Assembly: GCA_965221135.1 (NCBI GenBank)
Contig: CBDCRZ010000069.1
Span: forward strand, 186,001 to 250,000
Source of the DNA: Sansalvadorimonas sp965221135
GTDB lineage: Bacteria; Pseudomonadota; Gammaproteobacteria; Pseudomonadales; Endozoicomonadaceae
Length of the DNA stretch: 64,000 nt
Direction of reading: 5' to 3'
In this document: piece by piece, positions 1 through 8,859 of the stretch
Numbering within the stretch: position 1 is the stretch's first letter
How the letters are laid out: every line of letters starts with the position of its first letter
Notes under the pieces: generated by a model
The model's database searches: none
What the model was told of the DNA's origin: nothing
The model's input: only the letters and a program-made list of their open reading frames with translations
Translations under genes and position numbers: made by a program

Positions 1-862
1 CCCACTTCTCCTCGGACATATTTTTCAGGGTTCATCAATCAGTCAAAACGGGTTCCTTTAAGCAGCCCTACACCCTCTGCCAGAAGGGTTTTATTCTCTT
101 CTATGCGAACATTGTTAACAGCTTTTCCAGGGGACTGGGCGACATGGAATTTGTCGAATGCGATCCGTAGGTCTGACTCTGGGACATTCTCCCTGACTGA
201 CTTGATATACGCTCTGGACATATCCATGGTCACACATTCAATGCTGGCCTTTTGGTCCTCGGGCAAGGTATCAAAGTACTCGTTGAGACTGCCACTCTTA
301 CGGTCGTCTGCTACATGCACCACAACGCCTTCGATATGATCCGTGACCACTGTGACCTACTCATGCCGCTTCTGGAAAGACGTTTCATCGACCGCTATAC
401 GCTGGGTAGCTTGGTTTCCCTACGCTCCAGACCTCTCTTTACAGCACGCTGTTGAATACCGTCTACGGCAGTCCAACTAAGCTTCATCTGTTGTGCAACT
501 GCCCTGGTCGTGGCTTCCTTTAGCCAGTCAATAACCAAGGCTTCAAACAGGGCCGTATAACGAGAGCGCGGTTCCGCCCATGGCACCTGAGTGGCTAACA
601 CTCCGTGTTCAGGACATTTGGTACGAGGAACGCTGGCTACAAGGATGGTTTGAAACTGACGAGTATCCAGGTGGCGCCACTTCTGGATAACGTGATCATA
701 ACCGGGACAGGGTTGGCCGCAACTGCTGCATTTACAGAGCTTTATACCATTGTGTTCCATGTAGACTTTGACTTGGTTTTCCTGAAGGGAAAGATCTACT
801 TCTGATACTGACCATGGAGTTTGAATACCCAGTATCTGGGAGTACAGTTTCTTATCTAGCAT
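1..862 (-). pseudogene. ISL3-family transposase, decayed and cut by the window edge
   Basis: Reading the minus strand from 862 gives an ISL3-type N-terminal region with a zinc-finger CSSC pattern, then the DDE domain with DETSFQKRHE and DMSRAYIKSV motifs. The gene is broken several times. A one-base frameshift lies just after codon LPS (about 395). An amber TAG replaces the Tyr codon after QKRHE (about 365). A TGA sits where Trp is expected after GTRFD (about 41). An extra A in an A run near 24 shifts the frame before SEEKW. The element continues beyond base 1. The family assignment rests on the motifs I recognise. The lesions are read directly from the sequence, so this copy cannot make a full transposase. 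It lies immediately upstream of fmt, where def is often found in relatives. Confidence 0.88.
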
Positions 863-901
863 CTCGGCATCCTTGCATTGAGAGGTTCAGATTATGCTAA
901 A

Positions 902-927
902 TCACCCATTCAAATTATGGAAGAGCC
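902..927 (-). repeat. Probable terminal inverted repeat of the ISL3 element
   Basis: On the minus strand this end begins GGCTCTTCC followed by an AT-rich stretch. ISL3-family elements characteristically end in GGCTCTTC-type repeats. It lies 57 bases outside the transposase start, which suits an element end. The other end is outside the window, so the repeat cannot be paired and the target duplication cannot be tested. Confidence 0.6.
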
Positions 928-1051
928 TTTTTTAGCACGGGATGGGATTACTCTGTTTGAGAGTTTTTCGAGGCTCTTTTTCTTTGCCTTTTCCCTTTTT
1001 CTGCTGCGCAGGCGATAATTCCCCAAATTATTTAATGACCGCCGGGACCCT

Positions 1052-2011
1052 ATGAGCAAAGCACTGCGTATTGTCTTTGCCGGCACACCTGAGTTTGCCG
1101 CCATACATCTTCAAGCCCTTCTCGACAGCGAGCATGACGTAGTCGCTGTATACTCCCAGCCGGATCGCCCGGCGGGACGTGGACGCAAGCTCACCCCAAG
1201 CCCAGTCAAAGAGCTGGCTCTGACCCATGACCTGCCAGTGTATCAGCCGAAATCCCTGCGTAATGAAGAAGCCCGGCAAGAGCTTGCCGCACTGAACGCC
1301 GACCTGATGGTTGTGGTGGCCTATGGTGTGATTCTGCCTAAAGAGGTTCTGGAGACCCCGGTTCACGGCTGCATTAATGTGCACGGCTCACTGTTGCCGA
1401 AATGGCGCGGTGCCGCACCTATCCAGCGGGCGGTAGCCTGCTGTGAAGAAGAGTCAGGTATCACCATTATGCAGATGGATGAAGGTCTGGATACCGGAGA
1501 CATGCTGTTAAAAGTCACCTGTCCAATAGGTTGCACCGACACCAGTCAGGATCTGTATGACAACCTGGCCAAACTCGGCGGCCCGGCATTGCTGCAAACC
1601 CTGTCGATGATTGTTGATGGCACTCTTCAGCCTGAAAAGCAGGATGACAGCCTTTCTACTTACGCCCATAAGATGACCAAAGATGAGGGCAGGGTAGACT
1701 GGTGTCAGTCCGCCAAAGAACTCGATGGCAAGGTACGTGGCTTTAACCCATGGCCTGTAGCCTGGATGCTGACGGATGAAAGTACTCCCGACAAACGCAC
1801 CCGTATTTGGGAAGCCGAAGCTCTTCAAGACAAAACAGATGCCGCACCGGGCACAGTGATTAAAGCCGACAAGCAGGGTATTGATATTGCCTGCTCTGAA
1901 GGCGTTCTGCGATTGAAGAAACTGCAGCTGCCAGGCAGCAAAGCTCTGGGTGTTTCCGACTTGTTAAACAGTCGTCGTGAAATGTTTGCTCCGGGGACAA
2001 TCTTCCCATGA
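1052..2011 (+). CDS. fmt: Methionyl-tRNA formyltransferase
   Basis: Transfers a formyl group from 10-formyltetrahydrofolate to methionyl-tRNA(fMet) so that translation can start. The 319-residue protein has the usual family length. Its Rossmann-like start reads RIVFAGTPEFAA. The catalytic NVHGSLLP motif (Asn and His near residues 109 and 111) is followed by KWRGAAPIQRA, and the conserved MDEGLDTGDML motif supplies the catalytic Asp. The C-terminal tRNA-binding OB-like domain is complete. The stop overlaps the rsmB start by four bases (ATGA), so the two are translationally coupled. The deformylase gene def, commonly the partner upstream, is not present in the 190 bases before fmt; an ISL3 remnant is there instead. 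Confidence 0.97.
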   Translation: MSKALRIVFAGTPEFAAIHLQALLDSEHDVVAVYSQPDRPAGRGRKLTPSPVKELALTHDLPVYQPKSLRNEEARQELAALNADLMVVVAYGVILPKEVLETPVHGCINVHGSLLPKWRGAAPIQRAVACCEEESGITIMQMDEGLDTGDMLLKVTCPIGCTDTSQDLYDNLAKLGGPALLQTLSMIVDGTLQPEKQDDSLSTYAHKMTKDEGRVDWCQSAKELDGKVRGFNPWPVAWMLTDESTPDKRTRIWEAEALQDKTDAAPGTVIKADKQGIDIACSEGVLRLKKLQLPGSKALGVSDLLNSRREMFAPGTIFP

Positions 2012-3351
2012 GCCATGCTTCCATGAAAAGCGCCCCAAAAACACTAAAGAACATCCCCCTGCGGTTGAATGCTGCACGGATTATTGGTCGGGTGCTGAAA
2101 GGTGAATCTCTGGGCACTGCGCTTCCTGCTGCCGAAGCGCGTTGTGACAACAAAGATATCAGCCTGCTGCGCCAGTTGTGTTATACGACATTTCGCCACT
2201 GGTTCTCTCTAAACGCAGCTCTCGATACTCTGCTCAGCAAACCTCTGAAGCCAAAAGAGGTGGAAGTGAAGGCTTTGATGCTACTGGGACTGTGCCAGTT
2301 GTTTCACACACGTATTCCTGCCCATGCGGCTATCAGTGAAACCGTCGGTGCAGTGAAAGGTTTAAAGAAGCCCTGGGCCAATGGTTTGGTGAACGCCATT
2401 CTGCGTAATGCCCAGCGTCAGGAAGATGAACTGAAAGCCGTTATGGCAAAGGCGGAAATTCATAGCGAACTTCCGGACTGGCTCTACGGCAAGCTGGCCA
2501 AACGTTACCCTGAACAGTTGGAAGCAATCATTGCAGGCAGCAACAGTCATGCGCCTATGACCCTGCGGGTGAACAGTGCCAGAGGCACACGTGATGAGTA
2601 TCTGCAGAAGCTGATAGGTGTGGATATTGCTGCACAAGCCTGTATCTACAGTGACCACGGCATTCAACTGAGTGAACCTGTCGCGGTAGATAAACTCCCG
2701 GGGTTCTTTGATGGACTGGTCAGTGTGCAGGATGAAGCCGCACAGCTTTCTGCTGCCATGCTGGAGTGCCAGCCTGGAGATAAAGTCCTTGATGCCTGTG
2801 CCGCCCCGGGCGGTAAAACCTGCCATCTTCTGGAAAACACAGAAGACCTTGAACTGACAGCTCTTGATCTGGAAGCAGACAGACTGACACGCGTAGAAGA
2901 AAATCTGGAACGCCTGCAGCTTCAGGCTGGCATTATTCAGGGTGATGCCAGCAAGCCGGAGTCCTGGTGGGATGGTCAGCCTTACGACCGTATTCTTCTG
3001 GATGCACCCTGTTCGGCCACTGGTGTGATTCGTCGTCACCCGGATATCAAACTCCTGCGCAGGGCGGATGATATTGCCCAACTGAAAGATCTTCAGTCCG
3101 ATATTCTGGATGCCATGTGGCGTATGCTGAAACCCGGTGGCACTCTTGTGTATGCCACCTGTTCTATTTTGCCGGAAGAGAACAATCAGCAAATTGAACG
3201 CTTTCTTGCCCGATGCCCGCAAGCCATGCAGGATACACCGATTCATGGGTGCGGACTGGACACAGGTTTTGGATTACAGTTGTTACCACAACCTGACAGC
3301 CACGATGGCTTCTTTTACTGTCGATTACGTAAACCGGTTAATGTCAGCTGA
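2008..3351 (+). CDS. rsmB: 16S rRNA (cytosine-967-C5) methyltransferase
   Basis: Methylates C967 of 16S rRNA with S-adenosylmethionine. The 447-residue protein has a NusB-like RNA-binding domain in about the first 150 residues. The SAM-binding motif DACAAPGGKTCHL follows, near residue 265. The two cysteines of RNA m5C methyltransferases are both present: PCSATG (motif IV) and TCSILPEEN (motif VI). The start overlaps the end of fmt by four bases, the common fmt-rsmB arrangement. An in-frame ATG at 2023 is a possible alternative start. Length and motifs match E. coli RsmB/Sun. Confidence 0.97.
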   Translation: MSHASMKSAPKTLKNIPLRLNAARIIGRVLKGESLGTALPAAEARCDNKDISLLRQLCYTTFRHWFSLNAALDTLLSKPLKPKEVEVKALMLLGLCQLFHTRIPAHAAISETVGAVKGLKKPWANGLVNAILRNAQRQEDELKAVMAKAEIHSELPDWLYGKLAKRYPEQLEAIIAGSNSHAPMTLRVNSARGTRDEYLQKLIGVDIAAQACIYSDHGIQLSEPVAVDKLPGFFDGLVSVQDEAAQLSAAMLECQPGDKVLDACAAPGGKTCHLLENTEDLELTALDLEADRLTRVEENLERLQLQAGIIQGDASKPESWWDGQPYDRILLDAPCSATGVIRRHPDIKLLRRADDIAQLKDLQSDILDAMWRMLKPGGTLVYATCSILPEENNQQIERFLARCPQAMQDTPIHGCGLDTGFGLQLLPQPDSHDGFFYCRLRKPVNVS

Positions 3352-3435
3352 CCGGTTTAAACCAATAACCAGTTTATCCAATTAACAGTTCAGCCCTCGG
3401 GTTGATAACAGAACGTTAAGAGCAACTGAGCTTTT

Positions 3436-4809
3436 ATGAAAATTATCATTCTGGGTGCCGGGCAGGTTGGCGGCACTCTGGCCGAGAATCTGGCCAATGA
3501 AGAAAATGATATTACCGTTGTCGATACCGACAGTGGGCGCCTGAGGGAACTCCAGGAACGCTTTGATATCCGCACCGTTCATGGCATGGCCTCATTCCCG
3601 TCGGTGTTAAAACAGGCCGGTGCCGATGATGCTGATATGCTGGTCGCAGTGACCAACAGTGATGAAGTGAATATGGTGGCCTGCCAGATTGCCTTCACCA
3701 TGTTCCAGACACCCACCAAAATTGCCCGTATCCGCCAGACGGCTTACCTGACCCGTACCGGCCTGTTCAGTGAAGAAGCCTTTCCGGTTGATGTTCTTAT
3801 CAGCCCGGAGCAAGTGGTTACCAACCACATAAAGCGCTTGATAGAACACCCTGGCGCCCTGCAGGTGCTGGACTTTGCCAATGGCCGCCTGCAGATGGTG
3901 GCGGTAAAAGCTTACTATGGTGGCCCTCTGGTCAACCAGGAACTGCGTACCATTCGGGAACATATGCCCAATGTGGATACCCGAGTGGCGGCCATCTTCC
4001 GCCGAGGTAAAGCCATCACTCCCGAAGGCACAACAGTACTGGAAGCAGACGATGAAGTATTTTTCATTGCAGATAGACGCCATATTCGCGATGTTATGAG
4101 CGAGTTGCGCCGTATTGACCATGACTACAAGCGCATTATCATCGCCGGTGGCGGTAATATTGGTTTGCGTCTGGCTCAGGCGATTGAAGACCGTTACAAC
4201 GTTAAGATCATTGAGCAGGACCACGCCCGCTGTCATCAGCTCTCACAGGACTTAAACAAGACCATTGTCTTCCACGGCAATGCCTCCGACAAAGACCTGC
4301 TTCAGTCTGAAAGCATTGAAGGGACAGATATTTTCATATCCCTGACCAATGATGACGAAGCCAATGTTATGTCGTCCATGCTGGCCAAGCGTCTTGGTGC
4401 ACGCAAGGTAATGGCACTGATTAACAACCCCGCTTATGTGGACCTGGTGCAGGGTGGTGAGATTGATATAGCCATCTCTCCCCAGCTGGTAACCATTGGT
4501 AGCCTTCTCCGCCATGTAAGGCGTGGCGATGTAGTTAATGTTCACTCACTTCGTCGTGGCGCAGCAGAAGCTTTTGAGGCGATTGCCCATGGCGACCGCC
4601 ACAGCTCCAAGGTTGTTGGTCGTGCCATTGGCGATATCTCACTGCCTCATGGCGCGACTATCGGTGCGATTGTACGGAATGATGAAGTGCTGATTGCCCA
4701 CGATCATATCGAGGTAGAAGATGGAGACCACGTGATCTTGTTCCTGACTGACAAGAAGCGTATAACCGAGGTTGAAAAGCTGTTCCAGGTGGGCATCGCA
4801 TTCTTCTAA
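3436..4809 (+). CDS. trkA: Trk potassium uptake regulatory subunit TrkA
   Basis: Cytoplasmic NAD(H)-binding regulator that gates the TrkH potassium channel. The 457-residue protein is a tandem duplication of RCK units. The first Rossmann motif is LGAGQVGGTLAENL at residues 5-18, and the second is AGGGNIGLRLAQAI near residue 237. Each is followed by an acidic residue for nucleotide ribose binding (VVDTD, IIEQD) and a TrkA-C domain. It follows rsmB by 84 bases and precedes trkH by 139 bases. The rsmB-trkA-trkH order is common in Pseudomonas-like genomes. All motifs are intact. Confidence 0.97.
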   Translation: MKIIILGAGQVGGTLAENLANEENDITVVDTDSGRLRELQERFDIRTVHGMASFPSVLKQAGADDADMLVAVTNSDEVNMVACQIAFTMFQTPTKIARIRQTAYLTRTGLFSEEAFPVDVLISPEQVVTNHIKRLIEHPGALQVLDFANGRLQMVAVKAYYGGPLVNQELRTIREHMPNVDTRVAAIFRRGKAITPEGTTVLEADDEVFFIADRRHIRDVMSELRRIDHDYKRIIIAGGGNIGLRLAQAIEDRYNVKIIEQDHARCHQLSQDLNKTIVFHGNASDKDLLQSESIEGTDIFISLTNDDEANVMSSMLAKRLGARKVMALINNPAYVDLVQGGEIDIAISPQLVTIGSLLRHVRRGDVVNVHSLRRGAAEAFEAIAHGDRHSSKVVGRAIGDISLPHGATIGAIVRNDEVLIAHDHIEVEDGDHVILFLTDKKRITEVEKLFQVGIAFF

Positions 4810-4948
4810 AGCTCACTCATTGGACTAGCGGCCCGCAGCTCTTATATAAACCGCGGGTCGTACAGCTATTAAATTAGAAAATCTAATACATCAACAATCA
4901 TAATAATTCAGCAGGCGCACTTCGCTTGCCGGGGAGTTAGACCGATAT

Positions 4949-6397
4949 ATGCACCCGTCGGTTATTTTTCGCATTCTCGGGGTTCTGCTGGTGCTCTTCA
5001 GCCTGGCCAGCCTTCCACCTATGTTTGTCGCCTGGCTTTACGATGAGCCAGAGATCACGCTTTTTTCCTATACCTTTCTCGTCACACTGCTGACAGGTCT
5101 TGGCAGCTGGCTGCCGTTCTATCGCACCCGACATGAACTGCGCCCCAGAGATGGTTTCCTTATCACCGTACTGTTCTGGCTGGTGTTGAGCCTTTTCGCA
5201 TCAATTCCATTCCTGCTGATGGATAGCCCGGAACTGTCGTTAACCGATGCCTTCTTTGAAGCGATGTCTGGCCTGACGACAACCGGTGCAACGGTGCTCA
5301 CCAATATTGAACACCTGCCCCGGTCGATACTCTTCTACCGACAGCAACTTCAGTGGCTGGGTGGCATGGGTATTATTGTACTGGCGGTGGCCATTCTTCC
5401 AATGCTCGGCATTGGTGGTATGCAGCTGTACCGCACAGAAGCGCCAGGGCCGATTAAAGACAGAAAGCTCACACCACGTATTGCCGAGACAGCGAAAACT
5501 CTCTGGTATCTGTATCTGGCCTTTACCATAGCCTGTGCCGTGGCCTACTGGCTGGCAGGTATGAATCTGTTTGATGCTATCTCACATAGCTTCTCAACAG
5601 TCGCTATTGGCGGCTTCTCGACTTACGACGCCAGTCTTGGATATTTTGATAATGCTGTGATTGAGGGAATTGCCATCTTCTTTATGGTGGTGTCTGGCAT
5701 GAACTTCGCCATGCACTACTTTGCATTGCACGACAGAAACTTCTTTTACTATTTCAAAGACCCTGAGGTAAAAGCCTACCTGTGGATTCTGCTCTGTGTT
5801 GGGCTTATCACAGTTATCTCTTTGCATTTCACTGATACTTATAGCGGTTGGGATGCATTGCGATACGGTGCCTTTGAGGTGGTTTCTGTCGCCACCACAA
5901 CCGGCTTCTCGATTACCGACTTCTCCATATGGCCCATATTCCTGCCTATGCTGCTGTTCCTCACAAGCTTCTCTGGAGCCTGTGCCGGTTCGACCGGTGG
6001 AGGCATGAAGGTTATACGGATTATTCTGATCTTTAAGCAGGGTTCCCGGGAGATTAAACGACTAATTCACCCCAGTGCGATTTTCTCCATCAAGCTCGGG
6101 AGGAGGGCAGTGCCTGACCGTGTAGCAGAAGCGGTTTGGGGATTCTTCTCTGCCTATATATTCCTGTTTATTCTGATGCTTCTGGCCATGCTGGCTGCAG
6201 GGCTGGATCTGGAAACTGCCTTCTCAACGGTAGCTTCCTGCCTGAATAACCTTGGCCCGGCTTTGGGAGAAGCATCCAGCAATTACCAGACCCTGCCGGA
6301 CTTCAGTAAATGGGTGCTCTCTATAGCCATGCTGTTAGGGCGCCTTGAAATATTTACCCTGGTCGTACTGTTCTCGCCGATGTTCTGGAGACATTAA
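4949..6397 (+). CDS. trkH: Trk potassium uptake channel subunit TrkH
   Basis: Inner-membrane potassium translocation subunit that works with TrkA, encoded just upstream. The 482-residue protein is strongly hydrophobic along its length, with the expected hairpin and pore-loop pattern. The filter-type segments TTTGATVL (near residue 110), TVAIGGFST (near 217), TTTGFSITD (near 315) and CLNNLGPALG (near 430) correspond to the four pore loops. The GACAGSTGGGMKVIR motif is typical of TrkH. A strong hairpin terminator follows. The preceding intergenic region ends with GGGGAG about 14 bases before the ATG, so the start is probable but the ribosome-binding site is loosely spaced. Confidence 0.96.
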   Translation: MHPSVIFRILGVLLVLFSLASLPPMFVAWLYDEPEITLFSYTFLVTLLTGLGSWLPFYRTRHELRPRDGFLITVLFWLVLSLFASIPFLLMDSPELSLTDAFFEAMSGLTTTGATVLTNIEHLPRSILFYRQQLQWLGGMGIIVLAVAILPMLGIGGMQLYRTEAPGPIKDRKLTPRIAETAKTLWYLYLAFTIACAVAYWLAGMNLFDAISHSFSTVAIGGFSTYDASLGYFDNAVIEGIAIFFMVVSGMNFAMHYFALHDRNFFYYFKDPEVKAYLWILLCVGLITVISLHFTDTYSGWDALRYGAFEVVSVATTTGFSITDFSIWPIFLPMLLFLTSFSGACAGSTGGGMKVIRIILIFKQGSREIKRLIHPSAIFSIKLGRRAVPDRVAEAVWGFFSAYIFLFILMLLAMLAAGLDLETAFSTVASCLNNLGPALGEASSNYQTLPDFSKWVLSIAMLLGRLEIFTLVVLFSPMFWRH

Positions 6398-6422
6398 TTT
6401 TCCTGGCATCACTTCAATAAAA

Positions 6423-6469
6423 AAGGCCGAAGGTTTGTTCAATATTAAGAACAACACACCTTCGGCCTT
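6423..6469. terminator. Bidirectional terminator between trkH and the csgC-like gene
   Basis: A 12-base perfect stem AAGGCCGAAGGT / ACCTTCGGCCTT encloses a second small stem (TTGTTC / GAACAA). It lies between the converging trkH and csgC-like genes and carries A/T runs on both sides, so it can stop both transcripts. Confidence 0.85.
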
Positions 6470-6502
6470 ATACCTCTTACTCATTACATCAACTTCCTGG
6501 CT

Positions 6503-6883
6503 TTAGTCTTTTTCTGGGAATACATACTTTGAACGGGCCACTTCTTCACCCTGTTCAATAATCGACACACTGATTTCCAGTAGCTCTCCCTCACGCACGC
6601 TAAACGCCAGACTCGACAGCTGAATTTTACTACCCGGCAGAAAAAGCGCAGAACCGCTCTGCTGGGTTTTCGCTGACCCGGTAGGCCCGGTTTTCTGTGC
6701 CTGAATACTGTACGTCAGTGAACCGGCTTCATCACTGGTGGCATAAGAAGTCAGGAATAGCGTTTCTTCAACCTGCTCACTTGAGAATTCAATATCGATC
6801 TCAGAGCCCAGGCATCCCTCGGCCATAAATAGCCCCCCTAAAAAGCTCGCTATAGTTTTAAAAGCAACTTTCGTCAGAACCAT
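6503..6883 (-). CDS. csgC: CsgC/CsgH-family curli assembly inhibitor
   Basis: In Enterobacteria CsgC, and in alphaproteobacteria CsgH, are small periplasmic proteins that stop premature curlin fibre formation. This 126-residue protein has an N-terminal hydrophobic signal segment. Its C-terminal half, KTGPTGSAKTQQSG, FLPGSKIQLSSLAF and VREGELLEISVSI, follows the pattern of E. coli CsgC (REGSSGQSQTKQ, then SLPANQPIALTKLSL). The central beta-sandwich pattern therefore fits. It is the last gene of the minus-strand curli cluster, after csgA, but a strong terminator separates it from csgA, so it is probably made at lower level. The choice between CsgC and CsgH is not certain; the family is likely. 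Confidence 0.78.
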   Translation of the reverse strand: MVLTKVAFKTIASFLGGLFMAEGCLGSEIDIEFSSEQVEETLFLTSYATSDEAGSLTYSIQAQKTGPTGSAKTQQSGSALFLPGSKIQLSSLAFSVREGELLEISVSIIEQGEEVARSKYVFPEKD

Positions 6884-6933
6884 TATCAGCTCCCTGCCAA
6901 TGGCTTTGGTTGCACATGTTTATAAGCACCAAT

Positions 6934-6973
6934 AAAAAAGGATGGTATGCAGTAACTGCATACCATCCCTTTA
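6934..6973 (-). terminator. Terminator/attenuator after csgA
   Basis: On the minus strand an almost perfect hairpin (GGATGGTATGCAGT paired with AACTGCATACCATCC) is followed by a run of six T. It starts 16 bases after the csgA stop and precedes the csgC-like gene, so it should end most csgBA messages and let only some transcripts read into the inhibitor gene. Confidence 0.88.
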
Positions 6974-6988
6974 TATAGCCGACCTGAA

Positions 6989-8188
6989 TTACAGGCTGCT
7001 AGTGCTACCCTGAAGAATTGTTGCAGTGTTAGAAGTACCCTGCTGGAGAGTGTAGGTGTAGTTGCTGTTATCAGTCTGGATAACGCTCACGGTGTGGAGG
7101 CTACCAGCCTGATCCAGGTGAGCACCGTTTCCGTTGCCAGTCTGAGTCAGAAGCGCAGTACTATCGGAGCTCTGACCAGGCCATGATTCAACAAACCCAT
7201 TATTGTTATCACCAATCTGAGTAATGGTAACATCGTTGTTGTCACCGCGAGCATGAGCATTGGCGATGTTATCAGTGCCATCCTGAGTCAGGTTCAGAAG
7301 GTTGCCTTCACCCGCCTGTGATGCATAAGCTTCGTTACTGAGACCCGACTGAAGGACAGTGGCAGTATTGCTCAAACCACTTTGAGTAAGGCTACCAGTC
7401 TGCGCATTGTCAGACTGCTCTACCTTAGCTATATTCAGATCGCCAGTTTGTGAGACGGTAGCCGTGTGGCCATCACCAGTCTGGGAGAATTGAATAAGGT
7501 TCTCATTACCAGTTTGAGTCAGGTTAGCAGTCATGTTGTCGCCAACCTGTCCACCCTGATAGGAAGCAGGCAACCAGGTGCTTCCGTGGATAGTGTTTTC
7601 GTTACCTGTTTGAGCGGCCGTCAGGTTCAGACTGTCACCATCTTGCTGCAGGTATGCAGTGTTATCATTACCAATCTGGTCAACAGTCGCACTGGCAGTG
7701 TTTGTATCGGTGTACTGATCCAGGTGGATATCGTTGTTGTTACCCTGCTGAACAGTTGTGGCTGTATTGGTTCCACCAGTCCACTGATGGATGATAGTTG
7801 TGTTGTCATCACCCACCTGAGTTGCTGAGGCAGAGCTGGAGCCTTGAGAATACTGGTCGATGGATGCATTGTTACGGTCACCATTCTGAATAGCAGTTGC
7901 ACTACTCAGATCAGTGTTACTCTGCTGGATAGATGCACGGTTCGCATTACCAGCCTGCTGATCAATCGTGGCAGTATTTTCAGAAGCGTTGCTCTGAGTA
8001 ATAGTCGCGGTACTGTTAGTACCAACCTGATCAATATCTGCGTCGTTATCGTTCGCGTTGGTTACCTGATTCACTGTTGCTGTCAGGTTCTGGCCGTTCT
8101 GTTTTACATTTGCATTATTATCATCAGATGCTGCATAAGCACCGCCAGACAACATGATGGCAAGAGCAAGAGGTGTTAACTTTTTCAT
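6989..8188 (-). CDS. csgA: Major curlin subunit CsgA, greatly extended
   Basis: Structural subunit of curli, the secreted functional amyloid fibre. The protein starts with a clear Sec signal peptide (MKKLTPLALAIMLSGGAYA). Almost the whole remainder is curlin repeats of about 22 residues built on the pattern Q.G..N.A...Q, with units such as QVGTNSTATITQ and QTGNENLIQFSQ. I estimate 16 or 17 repeats in 399 residues, against five in the roughly 150-residue E. coli protein. The start is preceded by AAGGATGA. It follows csgB by 18 bases in one transcription unit. The repeat spacing varies, with a few degenerate units such as one containing STWLPASYQGG. Confidence 0.92.
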   Translation of the reverse strand: MKKLTPLALAIMLSGGAYAASDDNNANVKQNGQNLTATVNQVTNANDNDADIDQVGTNSTATITQSNASENTATIDQQAGNANRASIQQSNTDLSSATAIQNGDRNNASIDQYSQGSSSASATQVGDDNTTIIHQWTGGTNTATTVQQGNNNDIHLDQYTDTNTASATVDQIGNDNTAYLQQDGDSLNLTAAQTGNENTIHGSTWLPASYQGGQVGDNMTANLTQTGNENLIQFSQTGDGHTATVSQTGDLNIAKVEQSDNAQTGSLTQSGLSNTATVLQSGLSNEAYASQAGEGNLLNLTQDGTDNIANAHARGDNNDVTITQIGDNNNGFVESWPGQSSDSTALLTQTGNGNGAHLDQAGSLHTVSVIQTDNSNYTYTLQQGTSNTATILQGSTSSL

Positions 8189-8206
8189 GAGATCATCCTT
8201 AAAGTT

Positions 8207-8701
8207 TTAGTTTGATTGTCTAACCCGAACACTCTGATTACCGGACTGAACGACATCAACAGAAAGTCCGTATCCATTTTGTTCAATCAATGCGCTGTTG
8301 TTTTCACCAAACTGACTCACATGAGCTCGGTTATAAGCACCGTATTGATTGATGTCGGCATAGTTCCCTATACCCACCTGCAATACATCTACTACGTTGT
8401 AATCACCAGATTGCATTAACGCTGCTTCGTTGTAGTTCCCTACCTGAATAGCTGTTATTGCATTTGCGTAACCTTCCTGAACAGCATTTATCTCGTTACC
8501 AGTACCTTCCTGATAGCCACGAAAGTATTGCTCTTCCCCTGTCTGCTGAGCTGACAGGTTGTTGTCGGAACCAGACTGCCAAACCCTGGCTGTTTGTGAA
8601 TACTGGTTTGATAGTTCATCCCAGTCGTCTAAATCCACCGGCTCCCCACCCCAGACCAGGGGGGATATGATGGAAATTAGAAATGGCACCAACAATCTCA
8701 C
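8207..8701 (-). CDS. csgB: Minor curlin subunit / nucleator CsgB
   Basis: Nucleates polymerisation of CsgA at the outer membrane. The 164-residue protein has an N-terminal signal peptide ending near WGG. Several curlin repeats follow (QTGEEQYFRGYQ, QEGYANAITAIQ, QVGNYNEAALMQ), with a terminal unit QSGNQSVRVRQSN. A basic, less amyloid-like last repeat is typical of CsgB and is used for surface anchoring. The start is GTG with AGGGAA upstream. It lies directly upstream of csgA and downstream of its own promoter region, separated from csgG by a terminator. Assignment as CsgB rather than a second CsgA is from position, size and last repeat. Confidence 0.88.
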   Translation of the reverse strand: MRLLVPFLISIISPLVWGGEPVDLDDWDELSNQYSQTARVWQSGSDNNLSAQQTGEEQYFRGYQEGTGNEINAVQEGYANAITAIQVGNYNEAALMQSGDYNVVDVLQVGIGNYADINQYGAYNRAHVSQFGENNSALIEQNGYGLSVDVVQSGNQSVRVRQSN

Positions 8702-8723
8702 TGTATTATTCCCTGAGTGAGTT

Positions 8724-8743
8724 CTTTGTCCTTATGGACAAGG
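8724..8743 (-). promoter_or_regulatory. Inverted repeat in the csgB leader
   Basis: CTTTGTCC and GGACAAGG are separated by four bases, 22 bases upstream of the csgB start. It could be a leader hairpin or an operator. About 30 bases further upstream, at 8771-8781 (minus strand), CGGGTGATGTT resembles the CsgD binding consensus CGGGKGAGNKA known from E. coli, with two mismatches. Both assignments are tentative. Confidence 0.35.
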
Positions 8744-8805
8744 TTATTTTGATGATTGCAGGCGGTGGTTAACATCACCCGAAGGTATGAAATTAACAAG
8801 AGATA

Positions 8806-8841
8806 TAAAAAGTACTCACCCATATGGATGAGTACTTTTTA
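8806..8841. terminator. Terminator between csgG and csgB
   Basis: The stem AAAAAGTACTCA / TGAGTACTTTTT closes on a short loop and is flanked by A and T runs. On the minus strand it follows the csgG stop by about 20 bases and separates csgDEFG from csgBA, so the two sets are probably separate transcripts although collinear. Confidence 0.87.
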
Positions 8842-8859
8842 CAAAGCTGTCACAGAAGC

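Noticed and set aside
921..978. AAGAGCC ... GGCTCTT inverted pair before fmt as a terminator
   Set aside because: The loop is 44 bases and the first arm is better explained as the ISL3 terminal repeat.
4873..4887. ATTAGAAAATCTAAT hairpin between trkA and trkH
   Set aside because: Too short and AT-rich to call a terminator, with no following T run.
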